A program made the position numbers and the translations under genes. DNA of 56,370 nucleotides from Acinetobacter higginsii (GTDB taxonomy: Bacteria; Pseudomonadota; Gammaproteobacteria; Pseudomonadales; Moraxellaceae): the NCBI RefSeq assembly GCF_000369525.1, contig NZ_KB850071.1, forward strand, positions 551,631-608,000. The letters run 5' to 3'. Below the pieces are notes generated by a model that saw only the letters and a list, made by a program, of their open reading frames with translations, made no database searches and was not told where the DNA came from. This document shows positions 29,283-37,645 of the stretch, one piece after another; within the stretch, counting starts at the first letter, position 1, and the number at the start of each line of letters is the position of its first letter.

Positions 29283-29909
29283 ATGTATGCCTTATCTGGG
29301 GGAAACGCAGAGACAGAGCAAAGCAATCGAAGCAGACTGTTTGATCTGATTATGCAGTCCCCTGCCTTGTATGGGATGTTGCAGCAATTGGCTCGATTAC
29401 ATCCTGCAGCTTATTTAAGTGCAGGTGTGCTTCGGAATACTGTATGGGCACATTTACATGGTCAAAGCTTTGACTTGAACAATTGCGATATCGATGTGAT
29501 TTATCATGATGCAATGCAAACAGATGAGTGTTTGCAAAAACAGTTGCAGCAAGATTTAGAACGTATCTTTCCTGAACAACAATGGGATGTGGTGAATCAG
29601 GCCTTGGTGCATACCTGGTATCGTCAGGGCAATGCAGCAAACATTCAGCCCTTAGTATCGCTTGAACATGCTTTGTCGTTATGGCCAGACACAGCAACGG
29701 CGATTGCGCTCAGGTTAAACTGCGTTGGAGAACTGGAACTGATCGCACCCTTTGGCCTGCATGATTTATTTGCATTGAGATTGCGTTGGAATTCAGCATT
29801 GGTCAGCTATGACACATTTAAACAACGGCTTGAGTCCAAACAGTGGTTACAGCAATGGCCTAAATTGCAATTAGTTGATGATGCTCAAATAAAAAAGGGC
29901 CTTCATTGA
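29283..29909 (+). CDS. Nucleotidyltransferase family protein (COG3575-like)
   Basis: 208 residues with the family pattern AAYLSAGVLRNTVWAHLHGQ (about 40-59) followed by NNCDIDVIYHD, which carries the D-x-D pair of nucleotidyltransferases, and LEHALSLWPDTATAIALRL in the middle. I recall this group as 'nucleotidyltransferase family protein' of unknown substrate. The ATG at 29283 follows GGGGAA. Its 3' end overlaps a terminator shared with terC. Confidence 0.75.
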   Translation: MYALSGGNAETEQSNRSRLFDLIMQSPALYGMLQQLARLHPAAYLSAGVLRNTVWAHLHGQSFDLNNCDIDVIYHDAMQTDECLQKQLQQDLERIFPEQQWDVVNQALVHTWYRQGNAANIQPLVSLEHALSLWPDTATAIALRLNCVGELELIAPFGLHDLFALRLRWNSALVSYDTFKQRLESKQWLQQWPKLQLVDDAQIKKGLH

Positions 29910-29920
29910 AGACCCTTTTG
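29889..29920. terminator. Terminator between the nucleotidyltransferase gene and terC
   Basis: Stem AAAAGGGCCTTC / GAAGACCCTTTT with one mismatch and a short loop includes the last codons of the plus-strand gene. A/T tracts on both sides suggest bidirectional action, also ending terC. Confidence 0.75.
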
Positions 29921-29933
29921 ATATGCTTTGTGC

Positions 29934-30890
29934 TTATTGTTCTTGGCGTTTGTTATGACGTAACGAGAGATACGCGGTGATGCTCAACACCAGTACGATA
30001 AAGCCTAACGAGATCCAGATTGGCATGTGGAATACATCGAGCAATAACATTTTTGCACCAATGAACAATAAGATGATGCCCAAACCATAGGGTAAGTAAT
30101 GCATTTTGCTTGCAGCACCTGCCAATAAGAAGAACATCGCACGTAAGCCCAAAATCGCCATTAAGTTTGCGGTTAACACAATGAACGGGTCACTGGTCAC
30201 AGCGAAAATCGCAGGAATAGAATCCACCGCAAAAATCACATCAGACGCTTCTACCAAGATTAACACCAAGAACAAAGGCGTCGCCCATAACACACCGTTC
30301 TGACGAACGAAGAACTTATTGCCTTCCAACTGTGGGGTAATCCGCATGTGTTTGCGTAACCATTTCAGGATTTTGATATCTTCAATATTGGTCTCTTCTT
30401 CATCCTGCCCTTTTAGGAACTTAAAGCCTGTGTAGACAAGGAACGCACCGAAGATATACAACACCCAAGAGAACTCTTGTACAAACCAAGCACCAATAAA
30501 GATAAAGATGGTTCTTAAAATGATTGCACCGAGTACGCCGTAAAGCAGGATTTTACGCTGGAATGCAGGAGGAATTGCAAAAGCCGCAAAAATCATCAGC
30601 CAGACAAAGACGTTATCAATTGCCAGCGATTTTTCCAGTAAATAACCCGCAAAGTATTCCATGGTTTTTTGGTTGGCGATGGTTGCGCCAACAGTTTGTT
30701 GTAGATACAACCACAAACCACCACCAAAGATCATGGCAACGGTGACCCACGCAATACTCCAGTAAGCCGCTTGCCTGATGGGTACATCTTGGTTTTGTTT
30801 TTGTTTAAAGCCTAAAAAGTCGACCAGTAGCATGACCGTTACGATTCCGAAGAACGCAACGTACAGCCATAAATTACCGATAGTTTCCAT
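29934..30890 (-). CDS. alx: TerC/Alx family membrane protein, probable Mn2+ exporter
   Basis: 318-residue inner-membrane protein with eight to nine hydrophobic helices. The family's acidic intramembrane motifs are visible: VDFLGFKQK near residue 25, GYLLEKSLAIDNVFVWLMIF (about 84-103) and LILVEASDVIFAVDSIPAIF (about 210-230). TerC/Alx proteins export manganese or supply it to other compartments. A yybP-ykoY Mn2+ riboswitch immediately upstream strongly supports a manganese role here. The ATG at 30890 follows AGGGAG by 5 nt; an in-frame GTG at 30893 is adjacent. Confidence 0.92.
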   Translation of the reverse strand: METIGNLWLYVAFFGIVTVMLLVDFLGFKQKQNQDVPIRQAAYWSIAWVTVAMIFGGGLWLYLQQTVGATIANQKTMEYFAGYLLEKSLAIDNVFVWLMIFAAFAIPPAFQRKILLYGVLGAIILRTIFIFIGAWFVQEFSWVLYIFGAFLVYTGFKFLKGQDEEETNIEDIKILKWLRKHMRITPQLEGNKFFVRQNGVLWATPLFLVLILVEASDVIFAVDSIPAIFAVTSDPFIVLTANLMAILGLRAMFFLLAGAASKMHYLPYGLGIILLFIGAKMLLLDVFHMPIWISLGFIVLVLSITAYLSLRHNKRQEQ

Positions 30891-30918
30891 CACAACTCCC
30901 TATCTGGCAAATGGACAT

Positions 30919-30981
30919 AAAAAAACCTTGACCAGTTGCCAGATGAATTAAATAAAACATCTGTTTCAACATGATCAAGGT
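30919..30981 (-). terminator. Riboswitch-controlled terminator upstream of terC
   Basis: On the minus strand the arm at 30981-30967 (ACCTTGATCATGTTG) can pair with 30938-30924 (CAACTGGTCAAGGTT) with one bulge. An inner AGATG/CATCT helix adds to it, and UUUUUUU (30925-30919) follows. The 5' arm contains the CCTTG that also forms the 3' side of the riboswitch P1 helix, so the two structures exclude each other. Confidence 0.75.
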
Positions 30982-31108
30982 CTTGCCTACATCACGATCG
31001 TTTGTGATGCTCAGAGTCCGACTTTTTGCAAAGTGTAATGACGAAACTCTGACACCTAAATTGTTCAGTTTCACAACCTAGGCTTGGAGGAGGCTACTCC
31101 CCTTGTCA
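30974..31108 (-). promoter_or_regulatory. yybP-ykoY manganese riboswitch
   Basis: The minus strand has the class-defining 5' segment ACAAGGGGAGTAGCC (from 31106), an internal TTTCGTCATTAC (near 31040), and the 3' segment GGCAAGACCTTG (to 30976). CAAGG and CCTTG form the closing P1 helix. This class senses Mn2+ and commonly precedes terC/alx or mntP. Because P1 formation hides the terminator arm, Mn2+ binding is predicted to switch terC on. Confidence 0.9.
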
Positions 31109-31288
31109 AATTCTGTTATGGATGATGACATCCAAAGATAGGCATAGAATTACATAAATAATCGATTTAAGCAAACTGTGCATGCATAAATTTTAAACAT
31201 TATTTTTATCTGGGTGAGATAGGAAAATTCCTCAACTTGGATTAATTTAAACTCGAACTGCTTAGTAACGTGATGAGAATAAAAACAG

Positions 31289-32485
31289 ATGAGTGCTGAA
31301 AAAAATCAAAATAAAACACGAAAATTATTTGCTCCTCGTGATCCAACCGAAGCCCACCGAGCCGCGACACCCCTAGAATTGTTATTTGACCTGATTTTTG
31401 TGGTTGCGATTGCAACCGCAGGACAACAACTCCACCATGCGATCATTGAAGCTCATCTATGGCATGCTTTTCCGACCTATGTGATGGTGTTTTTTGCCTT
31501 GTGGTGGGCATGGATGAACTTCACCTGGTTTGCCTCAGCCTATGACAATGATGACACGCTGTATCGCAGTCTGACCTTTGTGCAAATCGTCGGCTCATTG
31601 GTGATGGCGGCGGGCATCCCCGCAGTGTTTCAAGAACATAATTTCGATGTGATTATCATTGGTTATGTGATTATGCGTTTGGCTTTAGTGACCCAATGGA
31701 TCCGTGTCGCCAAGCACGATCCTGAACGGAGGGTAACGGCTTATCGCTATGCTGTTGGCATTGTCTTAGTGCAGTTGGGGTGGTTAATTGGAAATTTCAG
31801 CGCCATTCATATGACGCCTTTGCTATTCCTTATTCTGGTTTTGGCTGAACTCGCTGTACCGCTATATGCCGAAAAGCATGCAGTAACACCATGGCATCCA
31901 CATCATATTGTTGAGCGTTATGCATTACTCACCATCATCGTGTTGGGAGAGTCGATTATTGGCAGTTTTGCCGCAACGCAGGAAGCTTTTTCCAATCATG
32001 ATGTCAATTTCAAAGAAATTTTTTTGGTGATTGGTGGACTGTTGATGATGTTTGCCATGTGGTGGGTCTATTTTGACCGCAGTCATCATCACCATCAACG
32101 TCGTGGGGTACAGCCTTTTTTATGGGGCTATGGTCATTTTTTTATTTTTATCAGTATTGCTGTCTTAGGTGCTGCTTTGGCAGCAGCGGTTGATGTTTCA
32201 ACTCAACATGCCCACATTTCCAGCCAAATGATGGGATGGCTGATCGCTGCCTGTCTGGCGATTTATAGCACCTATATTTGGTTGTTTTACGAGGCCTTTG
32301 ATTTATCGGGATGGCGACGTTGGCTCTATCCAATCACCATTTTGATCCTTTTCACGATTCCTTTATTTTTTGCCGATATTGGTTATATCGTTTTTGCGAT
32401 GGCAGTGGTCTATATCCTGCGTCTTGTCATTGCTCAACTGTATTTGAGCAATTGTAATGATAAGCGCATGGCTGCAAGCACATAA
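31289..32485 (+). CDS. Low temperature requirement protein A (LtrA) family membrane protein
   Basis: 398 residues with about ten hydrophobic segments. The N-terminal family signature is PTEAHRAATPLELLFDLIFV (about 18-37), then FALWWAWMNFTWFASAYDND (about 69-88), VERYALLTIIVLGESIIGS, and a histidine-rich DRSHHHHQRRG loop near residue 265. Named after a Listeria cold-growth gene; biochemical function unknown. The ATG at 31289 has only a weak ribosome site. Divergent from the terC riboswitch. Confidence 0.85.
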   Translation: MSAEKNQNKTRKLFAPRDPTEAHRAATPLELLFDLIFVVAIATAGQQLHHAIIEAHLWHAFPTYVMVFFALWWAWMNFTWFASAYDNDDTLYRSLTFVQIVGSLVMAAGIPAVFQEHNFDVIIIGYVIMRLALVTQWIRVAKHDPERRVTAYRYAVGIVLVQLGWLIGNFSAIHMTPLLFLILVLAELAVPLYAEKHAVTPWHPHHIVERYALLTIIVLGESIIGSFAATQEAFSNHDVNFKEIFLVIGGLLMMFAMWWVYFDRSHHHHQRRGVQPFLWGYGHFFIFISIAVLGAALAAAVDVSTQHAHISSQMMGWLIAACLAIYSTYIWLFYEAFDLSGWRRWLYPITILILFTIPLFFADIGYIVFAMAVVYILRLVIAQLYLSNCNDKRMAAST

Positions 32486-32519
32486 TCAAAGCACTGTTTG
32501 TTATCGCGTAGATTGCGAG

Positions 32520-32553
32520 AACAAGCGAGAAACGAGATATACGCGCTTGTTTT
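32520..32553 (+). terminator. Terminator after ltrA
   Basis: Arms AACAAGCG / CGCTTGTT (long loop) followed by TT AAG. The hairpin overlaps the end of the convergent LysR gene. Weaker than the others. Confidence 0.45.
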
Positions 32554-33469
32554 AAGCAAAGATTTTTAGAATTTCGGTGCGTAAGAATTGATGGCGTGAA
32601 TTATGTTTCACCTGCTCATGCCAATACATGCCCATATTGATTTTAGGGAGCTCTATGGGCAGTGCATGAATCTTCAGATTCTCCGCATAATGCAGATGTT
32701 TGAGAATACTTTGCGGAATGGTCAAGATCGCCTTCGGATATTGAGCCAAGACTTGCAGTGCCGTTGCATAATGCTGGCAACGCAGAAAAATCTGCCGCGA
32801 CAGTTGCTGCCGATTGAGATAAATATCTTCCAGTAATAAGCCTGTGCGCCGTGACGACACCCCAATGTGCGGTGAAGATAAATACAGCGATAAATCCATA
32901 TCTTGCTGTTGGGTACAGACCACAAAATGGTCTTCTATCAGGTTTTCAAACTGTAAATGATCCTGATGCGGTTGCACCAGATCAATCACAAAATCAATTT
33001 GTTGGGCGGAGAGATCTGCCAACATGTTTTTACGATCCAGCTTGGAACTCAGAAACTGAATATCCAAATTCAGTTGGGCAAAATGATGAACCAGTTGCGG
33101 AAAAATAATCGGTTCGATTTCATCATGAATGGCAATTTTCAGGCTTTGCAGCATGCTGGGCATAAAGTCCTGCTGGGGCACTGCAATCTGTTGAATCGCC
33201 AGTAATGCTGTTTGAATCGGCTGATAAATTTGCTCGGCATAGGGCGTGGGCAGCATCTTTTGCCCGCTACGCACAAATAGATCATCTCCGAGTTGTGTGC
33301 GTAAGCGCTGTAAGGCATGGCTGACCGCAGATTGGCTGATACAGAGCAGTTGTGCGGCTTTGGAAATGCTTTTTTGCTCAAAAATGGCAATAAACAGTGG
33401 ATACAGATTGATATCGATGCGATGAAAATGCGCCACTTCCAGTGGGTTAGTATTATGAATCTGATTCAT
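32552..33469 (-). CDS. LysR-family transcriptional regulator
   Basis: 305 residues. The N-terminal winged helix-turn-helix (about 18-77) is typical: FIAIFEQKSISKAAQLLCIS, QSAVSHALQRLRTQLGDDLF, VRSGQKMLPTPYA. A LysR effector-binding domain follows (about 105-300). It is divergent from the acyl-CoA dehydrogenase gene across about 105 bp holding a 6-4-6 inverted repeat, so it is the likely regulator of that operon. Effector unknown; an acyl-CoA or hydroxy acid is inference. Confidence 0.9.
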   Translation of the reverse strand: MNQIHNTNPLEVAHFHRIDINLYPLFIAIFEQKSISKAAQLLCISQSAVSHALQRLRTQLGDDLFVRSGQKMLPTPYAEQIYQPIQTALLAIQQIAVPQQDFMPSMLQSLKIAIHDEIEPIIFPQLVHHFAQLNLDIQFLSSKLDRKNMLADLSAQQIDFVIDLVQPHQDHLQFENLIEDHFVVCTQQQDMDLSLYLSSPHIGVSSRRTGLLLEDIYLNRQQLSRQIFLRCQHYATALQVLAQYPKAILTIPQSILKHLHYAENLKIHALPIELPKINMGMYWHEQVKHNSRHQFLRTEILKIFA

Positions 33470-33532
33470 AGTTTTGCATAAAATTAAATCATTTCATTCA
33501 TAATAAATTTTCACTTATGGTGATGTAAAGCA

Positions 33533-33548
33533 GCGAATCAATATTCGC
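33533..33548. promoter_or_regulatory. Inverted repeat in the LysR/acyl-CoA dehydrogenase divergent promoter
   Basis: GCGAATCAATATTCGC, a perfect 6-bp inverted repeat with 4-bp spacer, lies about 15 bp ahead of the GAGGG ribosome site of the dehydrogenase gene. Candidate operator for the divergent LysR regulator. Confidence 0.45.
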
Positions 33549-33574
33549 CATATTTTACATTGAGGGAAATGATG

Positions 33575-34804
33575 ATGTTTGCATTATCTGAACGCGCACA
33601 GGACTTTATTGCACGAACTAAAGCCTTTATTCAACAAGAAATAGAACCGATTGAAAAAGCGTTCTGGGATGAAGTGCATCATCGCAATGTTGATGGTGAC
33701 TGGACCCAATGGCAATGGCCTGAACAATTACAACAATTGAAAGATAAGGCAAAAGCGGCGGGCTTATGGAATATGTTCTTACCTGATGCCGAGCTCGCTG
33801 CAGGCTTATCGGTTCAGGAATATGCACATATTGCTGAGCTGACAGGACGTAGTCTGCTCGCTCCGACAGTATTCAATTGTAATGCGCCAGATAGCGGCAA
33901 TATGGAAGTGTTATGGCGTTATGGTAGCGATGAGCAAAAACAACAATGGCTACAGCCCCTACTCGCTGGAGAAATCCGTTCCGTATTCTGTATGACTGAA
34001 CCTGCGGTGGCGTCCAGTGATGCCACCAATATGCAAGCCACGGCAGTGATTGAAGGCGATGAGATTGTCTTGAATGGCCGTAAATGGTGGTCATCTGGCT
34101 TGGGTGATCCGAATGCCAAAGTGATTATCTTTATGGCTTATACCCCAGATCCAAGCAAAGACCGCCATCATCAACATTCAATGGTACTGGTGCCGATTGA
34201 TACGCAAGGCGTGACCATTGAACGTATGCTGCCTGTGTTTGGTGATTATGATGCGCCGCATGGACATGGACAGGTCAGTTTTGACAATGTGCGTGTACCC
34301 GTCAGCAGCTTTATTGGCGGCGCTGGGCAAGGTTTTGAAATCGCTCAAGGTCGTTTAGGGCCAGGGCGTATTCACCATTGTATGCGTTGTATTGGTGCTG
34401 CTGAAAAAGCCTTGGAGCTGATGATTGATCGTGGTATGTCACGCAAAGCTTTTGGTAAAGAAATCCTGAAATTGGGCGGTAATTTAGAGCGTGTTGCAGA
34501 TGCACGTGTGCAGATCGATCAAGCGCGATTATTAACGCTATATGCCGCTTATAAGATGGATACCTTAGGCAATATGGCGGCTCTGACAGAGATTTCTGCG
34601 ATTAAAGTGGTGGCACCGAGCGTATTACAGCATGTGGTCGATATGGCGATCCAAATTCATGGTGGTGAAGGTGTTTCACGAGATACCCCACTGACTGCAT
34701 TTTTCAATCAAGCGCGGAGTTTACGTTTGGCCGATGGACCTGATGAAGTCCATAAAGGCGTGATTGCCAAATTAGAACTGAAAAAACGTGGCCATGCTCG
34801 TTGA
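33575..34804 (+). CDS. Acyl-CoA dehydrogenase, ACAD10/11-like
   Basis: FAD enzyme of about 409 residues. N-terminal helical domain (MFALSERAQDFIARTKAFIQ). Middle beta domain has CMTEPAVASSDATNMQA (about 143-159) and NGRKWWSSGLGDPNAK. The C-terminal helical domain has RKAFGKEILKLGGN, QIHGGEGVSRDTPL and LRLADGPDEVHKGVIAK. The DGPDEVH ending and the kinase neighbour place it with the ACAD10/ACAD11/LvaC-like branch rather than classical short- or medium-chain enzymes. Three ATGs lie in a row; 33575 gives 8 nt to GAGGG. First gene of a four-gene operon, with the kinase gene 16 bp downstream. Confidence 0.9.
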   Translation: MFALSERAQDFIARTKAFIQQEIEPIEKAFWDEVHHRNVDGDWTQWQWPEQLQQLKDKAKAAGLWNMFLPDAELAAGLSVQEYAHIAELTGRSLLAPTVFNCNAPDSGNMEVLWRYGSDEQKQQWLQPLLAGEIRSVFCMTEPAVASSDATNMQATAVIEGDEIVLNGRKWWSSGLGDPNAKVIIFMAYTPDPSKDRHHQHSMVLVPIDTQGVTIERMLPVFGDYDAPHGHGQVSFDNVRVPVSSFIGGAGQGFEIAQGRLGPGRIHHCMRCIGAAEKALELMIDRGMSRKAFGKEILKLGGNLERVADARVQIDQARLLTLYAAYKMDTLGNMAALTEISAIKVVAPSVLQHVVDMAIQIHGGEGVSRDTPLTAFFNQARSLRLADGPDEVHKGVIAKLELKKRGHAR

Positions 34805-34820
34805 TAAGGAAAATACAACA

Positions 34821-35942
34821 ATGACAATGATTGATATCGGTGGACAAGTTCGTCGCGGTGAAGAACTGGATATTGCAGCGATTGAAAGCTGGTTAAAAAA
34901 CCAAGGTGTGGATTTGCAAGGACAGGCACAAGTGACCCAATATTCGGGTGGTGCATCGAATTGGACCTATCGTTTGCAGTATGACAATGCTGATCTCATT
35001 TTACGTCGTCCACCCAAAGGAACCAAAGCCAAATCTGCGCATGATATGGCGCGTGAATACAATGTGCAGAAGCATCTTGCGCCGTTCTACCCTGTCCTGC
35101 CTGAAATGATTGCACTGTGTCAGGACGAGAGCGTCATTGGCTGTGACTTCTATGTCATGAAACGGATTGAAGGCATTATTCCGCGTGCCAATTTACCCAA
35201 AGAATTACAGCTGGATGAGCCACAAGTACAGCAGCTGTGTCTGAATGTTTTGGATAAATTGATTGAACTCCATCAAGTGCCTTATCAAGGTACAGAACTG
35301 GAAAAACTGGGTAAAGGTGAAGGCTATTGTCGTCGTCAGGTTGAGGGTTGGGATGTGCGTTACAGTAAGGCACTGACGCCAAATGTGCCTGATTTTGCCT
35401 TTGTGCGTGAATGGTTGCTGCAACATATCCCTGCCGATGCTAAAACTTGCGTGATTCATAATGACTGGCGTTTTGATAATGTCATTTTAGATCCACAACA
35501 ACCGACTCAAGTGGTTGGGGTGCTGGATTGGGAAATGGCAACACTGGGTGATCCATTGATGGATTTGGGCAGTGCACTCGCCTACTGGATTCAAGAGGAT
35601 GATGATGCTTTGATGAAATCCAGCCGCCGCCAACCCACCAATTTAAAAGGCATGCTGACACGGCAACAAGTGGTGGATTATTATCTGAAAAAGACTGGTT
35701 TGAAGCCTGATAACTGGGCATTTTATGAGGTGTTTGGTTTGTTCCGTTTGGCGGTGATTGCCCAGCAGATCTATTATCGTTATTACCACCAGCAAACCGA
35801 TAATCCCGCCTTTAAAGATTTTTGGATCATGATTCATGCCTTACATATTCGGGCCTTAAAACTGATTGCGCAAAACCATCCACAAGCACAGCAATTGATT
35901 CTCGAATACGGGGCAAAACTACAGGATATTTTAAAACGATGA
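34821..35942 (+). CDS. APH-type phosphotransferase (kinase) paired with the acyl-CoA dehydrogenase
   Basis: 373 residues with an aminoglycoside-phosphotransferase/choline-kinase fold. N-lobe: QYSGGASNWTYRLQYDNADLILRRPP. Catalytic loop: CVIHNDWRFDNVILD (His about 213, Asp 215, Asn 220). Metal-binding segment: GVLDWEMATLGDPLMDLG (Asp about 236). This subgroup sits beside or fused to acyl-CoA dehydrogenases (human ACAD10/11; LvaA in Pseudomonas levulinate catabolism), where it phosphorylates 4-hydroxyacyl-CoA. That substrate is inferred here, and drug resistance is unlikely. The ATG at 34821 has AAGGA 10 nt upstream. Its stop overlaps the next start (ATGA). Confidence 0.85.
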   Translation: MTMIDIGGQVRRGEELDIAAIESWLKNQGVDLQGQAQVTQYSGGASNWTYRLQYDNADLILRRPPKGTKAKSAHDMAREYNVQKHLAPFYPVLPEMIALCQDESVIGCDFYVMKRIEGIIPRANLPKELQLDEPQVQQLCLNVLDKLIELHQVPYQGTELEKLGKGEGYCRRQVEGWDVRYSKALTPNVPDFAFVREWLLQHIPADAKTCVIHNDWRFDNVILDPQQPTQVVGVLDWEMATLGDPLMDLGSALAYWIQEDDDALMKSSRRQPTNLKGMLTRQQVVDYYLKKTGLKPDNWAFYEVFGLFRLAVIAQQIYYRYYHQQTDNPAFKDFWIMIHALHIRALKLIAQNHPQAQQLILEYGAKLQDILKR

Positions 35943-36637
35943 CCACAATTTATTTGGTGCGACATGGGCAAGCCTCATTTGGTGCGGCAAGTTATGACCA
36001 GCTTTCAGCCAAAGGTGAACAGCAGGCACAGGTCGTCGGTGATTTTTTTAAACAGACCCTAAAGCAAACGCCGCTGATTGTGGCGGGTTCCATGCAACGT
36101 CATCAGCAGACGGCGCAATTGGCCTTATCCCAAAGCTTTCATGATGCAGCGATTCAAACTGAATCGGCATGGAATGAGTTTGATCATCAACAGGTGTTTG
36201 CACAGTACGAACCGCGTTTTAATCAACCTGAATTGCTGAAACAGGATGTTGAATTGATGGCCAATCCACGTGCTTATCTGGCCAAAATCTTTGATGGCGC
36301 GATTGATCGCTGGATTGGAGAGCAATATGACCATGAATATCATGAGACCTGGTTAGGCTTTCAATCACGTGTAGAAAGTGCTTTGCACAGTTTGTGCCAG
36401 CAGATTGATGCCACACAACCGCGTCAGGCGGTGGTATTTAGTTCTGGCGGTGTGATTTCGGTGGCGGTCGGTCAGGTATTAGGTCTGGATGCTAAACAGA
36501 TTTTTGCACTGAATTGGTCGATTGCCAATGCCAGTATTACCACGTTGCGTTGGACAGATGGTCGTTTGCAATTACTCAGTTTCAATGAGCATCATTATTT
36601 GAAAGCGCGTGATGCTGAACTTTTAACATGGATTTAA
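35939..36637 (+). CDS. Histidine phosphatase family protein
   Basis: 232 residues. The RHG motif that carries the phospho-accepting histidine is at the N-terminus (TIYLVRHGQASFG, His about 9). The second conserved histidine is expected in the region that here reads VVFSSGGVISVAVGQ, where the usual GH is replaced by GG. The ATG at 35939 overlaps the kinase stop codon (ATGA), so translation is coupled. Phosphoglycerate-mutase-like fold. In this operon it could act on a phosphorylated or CoA-linked intermediate; substrate unknown. Confidence 0.85.
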   Translation: MTTIYLVRHGQASFGAASYDQLSAKGEQQAQVVGDFFKQTLKQTPLIVAGSMQRHQQTAQLALSQSFHDAAIQTESAWNEFDHQQVFAQYEPRFNQPELLKQDVELMANPRAYLAKIFDGAIDRWIGEQYDHEYHETWLGFQSRVESALHSLCQQIDATQPRQAVVFSSGGVISVAVGQVLGLDAKQIFALNWSIANASITTLRWTDGRLQLLSFNEHHYLKARDAELLTWI

Positions 36638-36653
36638 AAAATAGGTGGCAGGC

Positions 36654-37397
36654 ATGGCAAAGACGATTTTAATTACAGGGGCAAGTTCGGGCTTGGGCGC
36701 AGGTATGGCGCGTGAATTTGCCGCCAAAGGCTACAATCTTGCCCTTTGTGCACGACGTTTAGAGCGTTTGGAAGCCTTACAACAACAGTTGCAAAACCAG
36801 TTTTCGATTCAGGTCAAGATTAAAACCCTTGATGTGACTCATTACGATGATGTGTTTACGGTTTTTAAAGCTTTTCAGCAAGAATTTGGGACAATCGACC
36901 GAATCATTGTCAACGCAGGCGTCGGTGATGGCCGCCGTATCGGGAAAGGTCATTTTGAGGTGAATCGGGCCACGGCGGAAACCAATTTTATTTCGGCACT
37001 GGCGCAGTGTGAAGCCGCGGTTGAAATCTTTAGAGCGCAAAATAAAGGTCATTTGGTGGTGATCTCTTCGATGAGTGCGATGCGTGGTTTACCGAAGCAT
37101 TTATCGACCTATGCCGCTAGTAAAGCTGCGGTGGCGCATTTGGCCGAAGGGATTCGTGCTGAGTTGTTGAATACGCCAATTAAAGTCTCAACGATTTTCC
37201 CGGGTTATATCCGCACTGAATTAAATGAAGGCGCGAAGAAATTACCATTCGAAGTGGATGAGAAAACGGGAAGTAAGGCTTTGGTGAAAGCGATTGAGAA
37301 GGAACCTGTGAAGGCTTATGTGCCGCAGTGGCCGTGGTTGCCAATGGGAATTGCAATGAAAATTTTGCCGTTGAAATTGGTGAATAAACTAAGTTGA
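36654..37397 (+). CDS. Short-chain dehydrogenase/reductase
   Basis: 247 residues, Rossmann fold. The cofactor loop is TILITGASSGLGAGMARE (TGxxxGxG), with NAG in IIVNAGVGDG, catalytic Ser in VVISSMSAMRG, and YAASK (Tyr and Lys) near residue 150. The basic residues after the second strand (CARRLERL) suggest NADP(H). The ATG at 36654 follows AGGTGG; an in-frame GTG at 36645 is upstream. Last gene of the LysR-controlled operon, 16 bp after the phosphatase gene. Probably acts on a hydroxy- or oxo-acyl substrate, by context only. Confidence 0.88.
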   Translation: MAKTILITGASSGLGAGMAREFAAKGYNLALCARRLERLEALQQQLQNQFSIQVKIKTLDVTHYDDVFTVFKAFQQEFGTIDRIIVNAGVGDGRRIGKGHFEVNRATAETNFISALAQCEAAVEIFRAQNKGHLVVISSMSAMRGLPKHLSTYAASKAAVAHLAEGIRAELLNTPIKVSTIFPGYIRTELNEGAKKLPFEVDEKTGSKALVKAIEKEPVKAYVPQWPWLPMGIAMKILPLKLVNKLS

Positions 37398-37530
37398 TTG
37401 CAATTTTAAATGCATGGACAAATATGTTTATTAGGCAATATTTCACAGCCTCATATAGGCTGAATAGTCGAGTTGTTTGGGTATAGGCGTTTCCTTACTT
37501 TTCAGGGATGAAAAGTAACAAAAATCCTTT

Positions 37531-37612
37531 GTTGAGCAGAGGGTACATCCATGTCACCCCTGCTCAACTGGCGGCATCCATGCCGCCTGTCACGATAGTG
37601 AATACTGTGACA
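37531..37612. repeat. Triple-hairpin element between the SDR gene and mpl
   Basis: Three abutting inverted repeats: GTTGAGCAG/CTGCTCAAC (37531-37539 with 37560-37568) with an inner GGGTACA/TGTCACCC helix; the perfect GGCGGCAT-CC-ATGCCGCC (37570-37587); and TGTCAC/GTGACA (37588-37593 with 37607-37612). It is much more GC-rich than its flanks. I recall similar hairpins elsewhere in Acinetobacter genomes, so it may be a dispersed REP-like element. It could also end the convergent SDR-operon and mpl transcripts. Confidence 0.55.
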
Positions 37613-37645
37613 AGATTAGATTATGAAAGTAGGCTATGAGCTAGA

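Noticed and set aside
34821..35942. Aminoglycoside resistance gene
   Set aside because: The APH fold is present, but the gene is in an acyl-CoA dehydrogenase operon and resembles metabolic kinases.
37508..37639. 43-codon ORF through the triple-hairpin element (MKSNKNPLLSRG...)
   Set aside because: AGGG abuts the ATG directly, and the codons are dictated by three inverted repeats, so it looks like a structural element read by chance.
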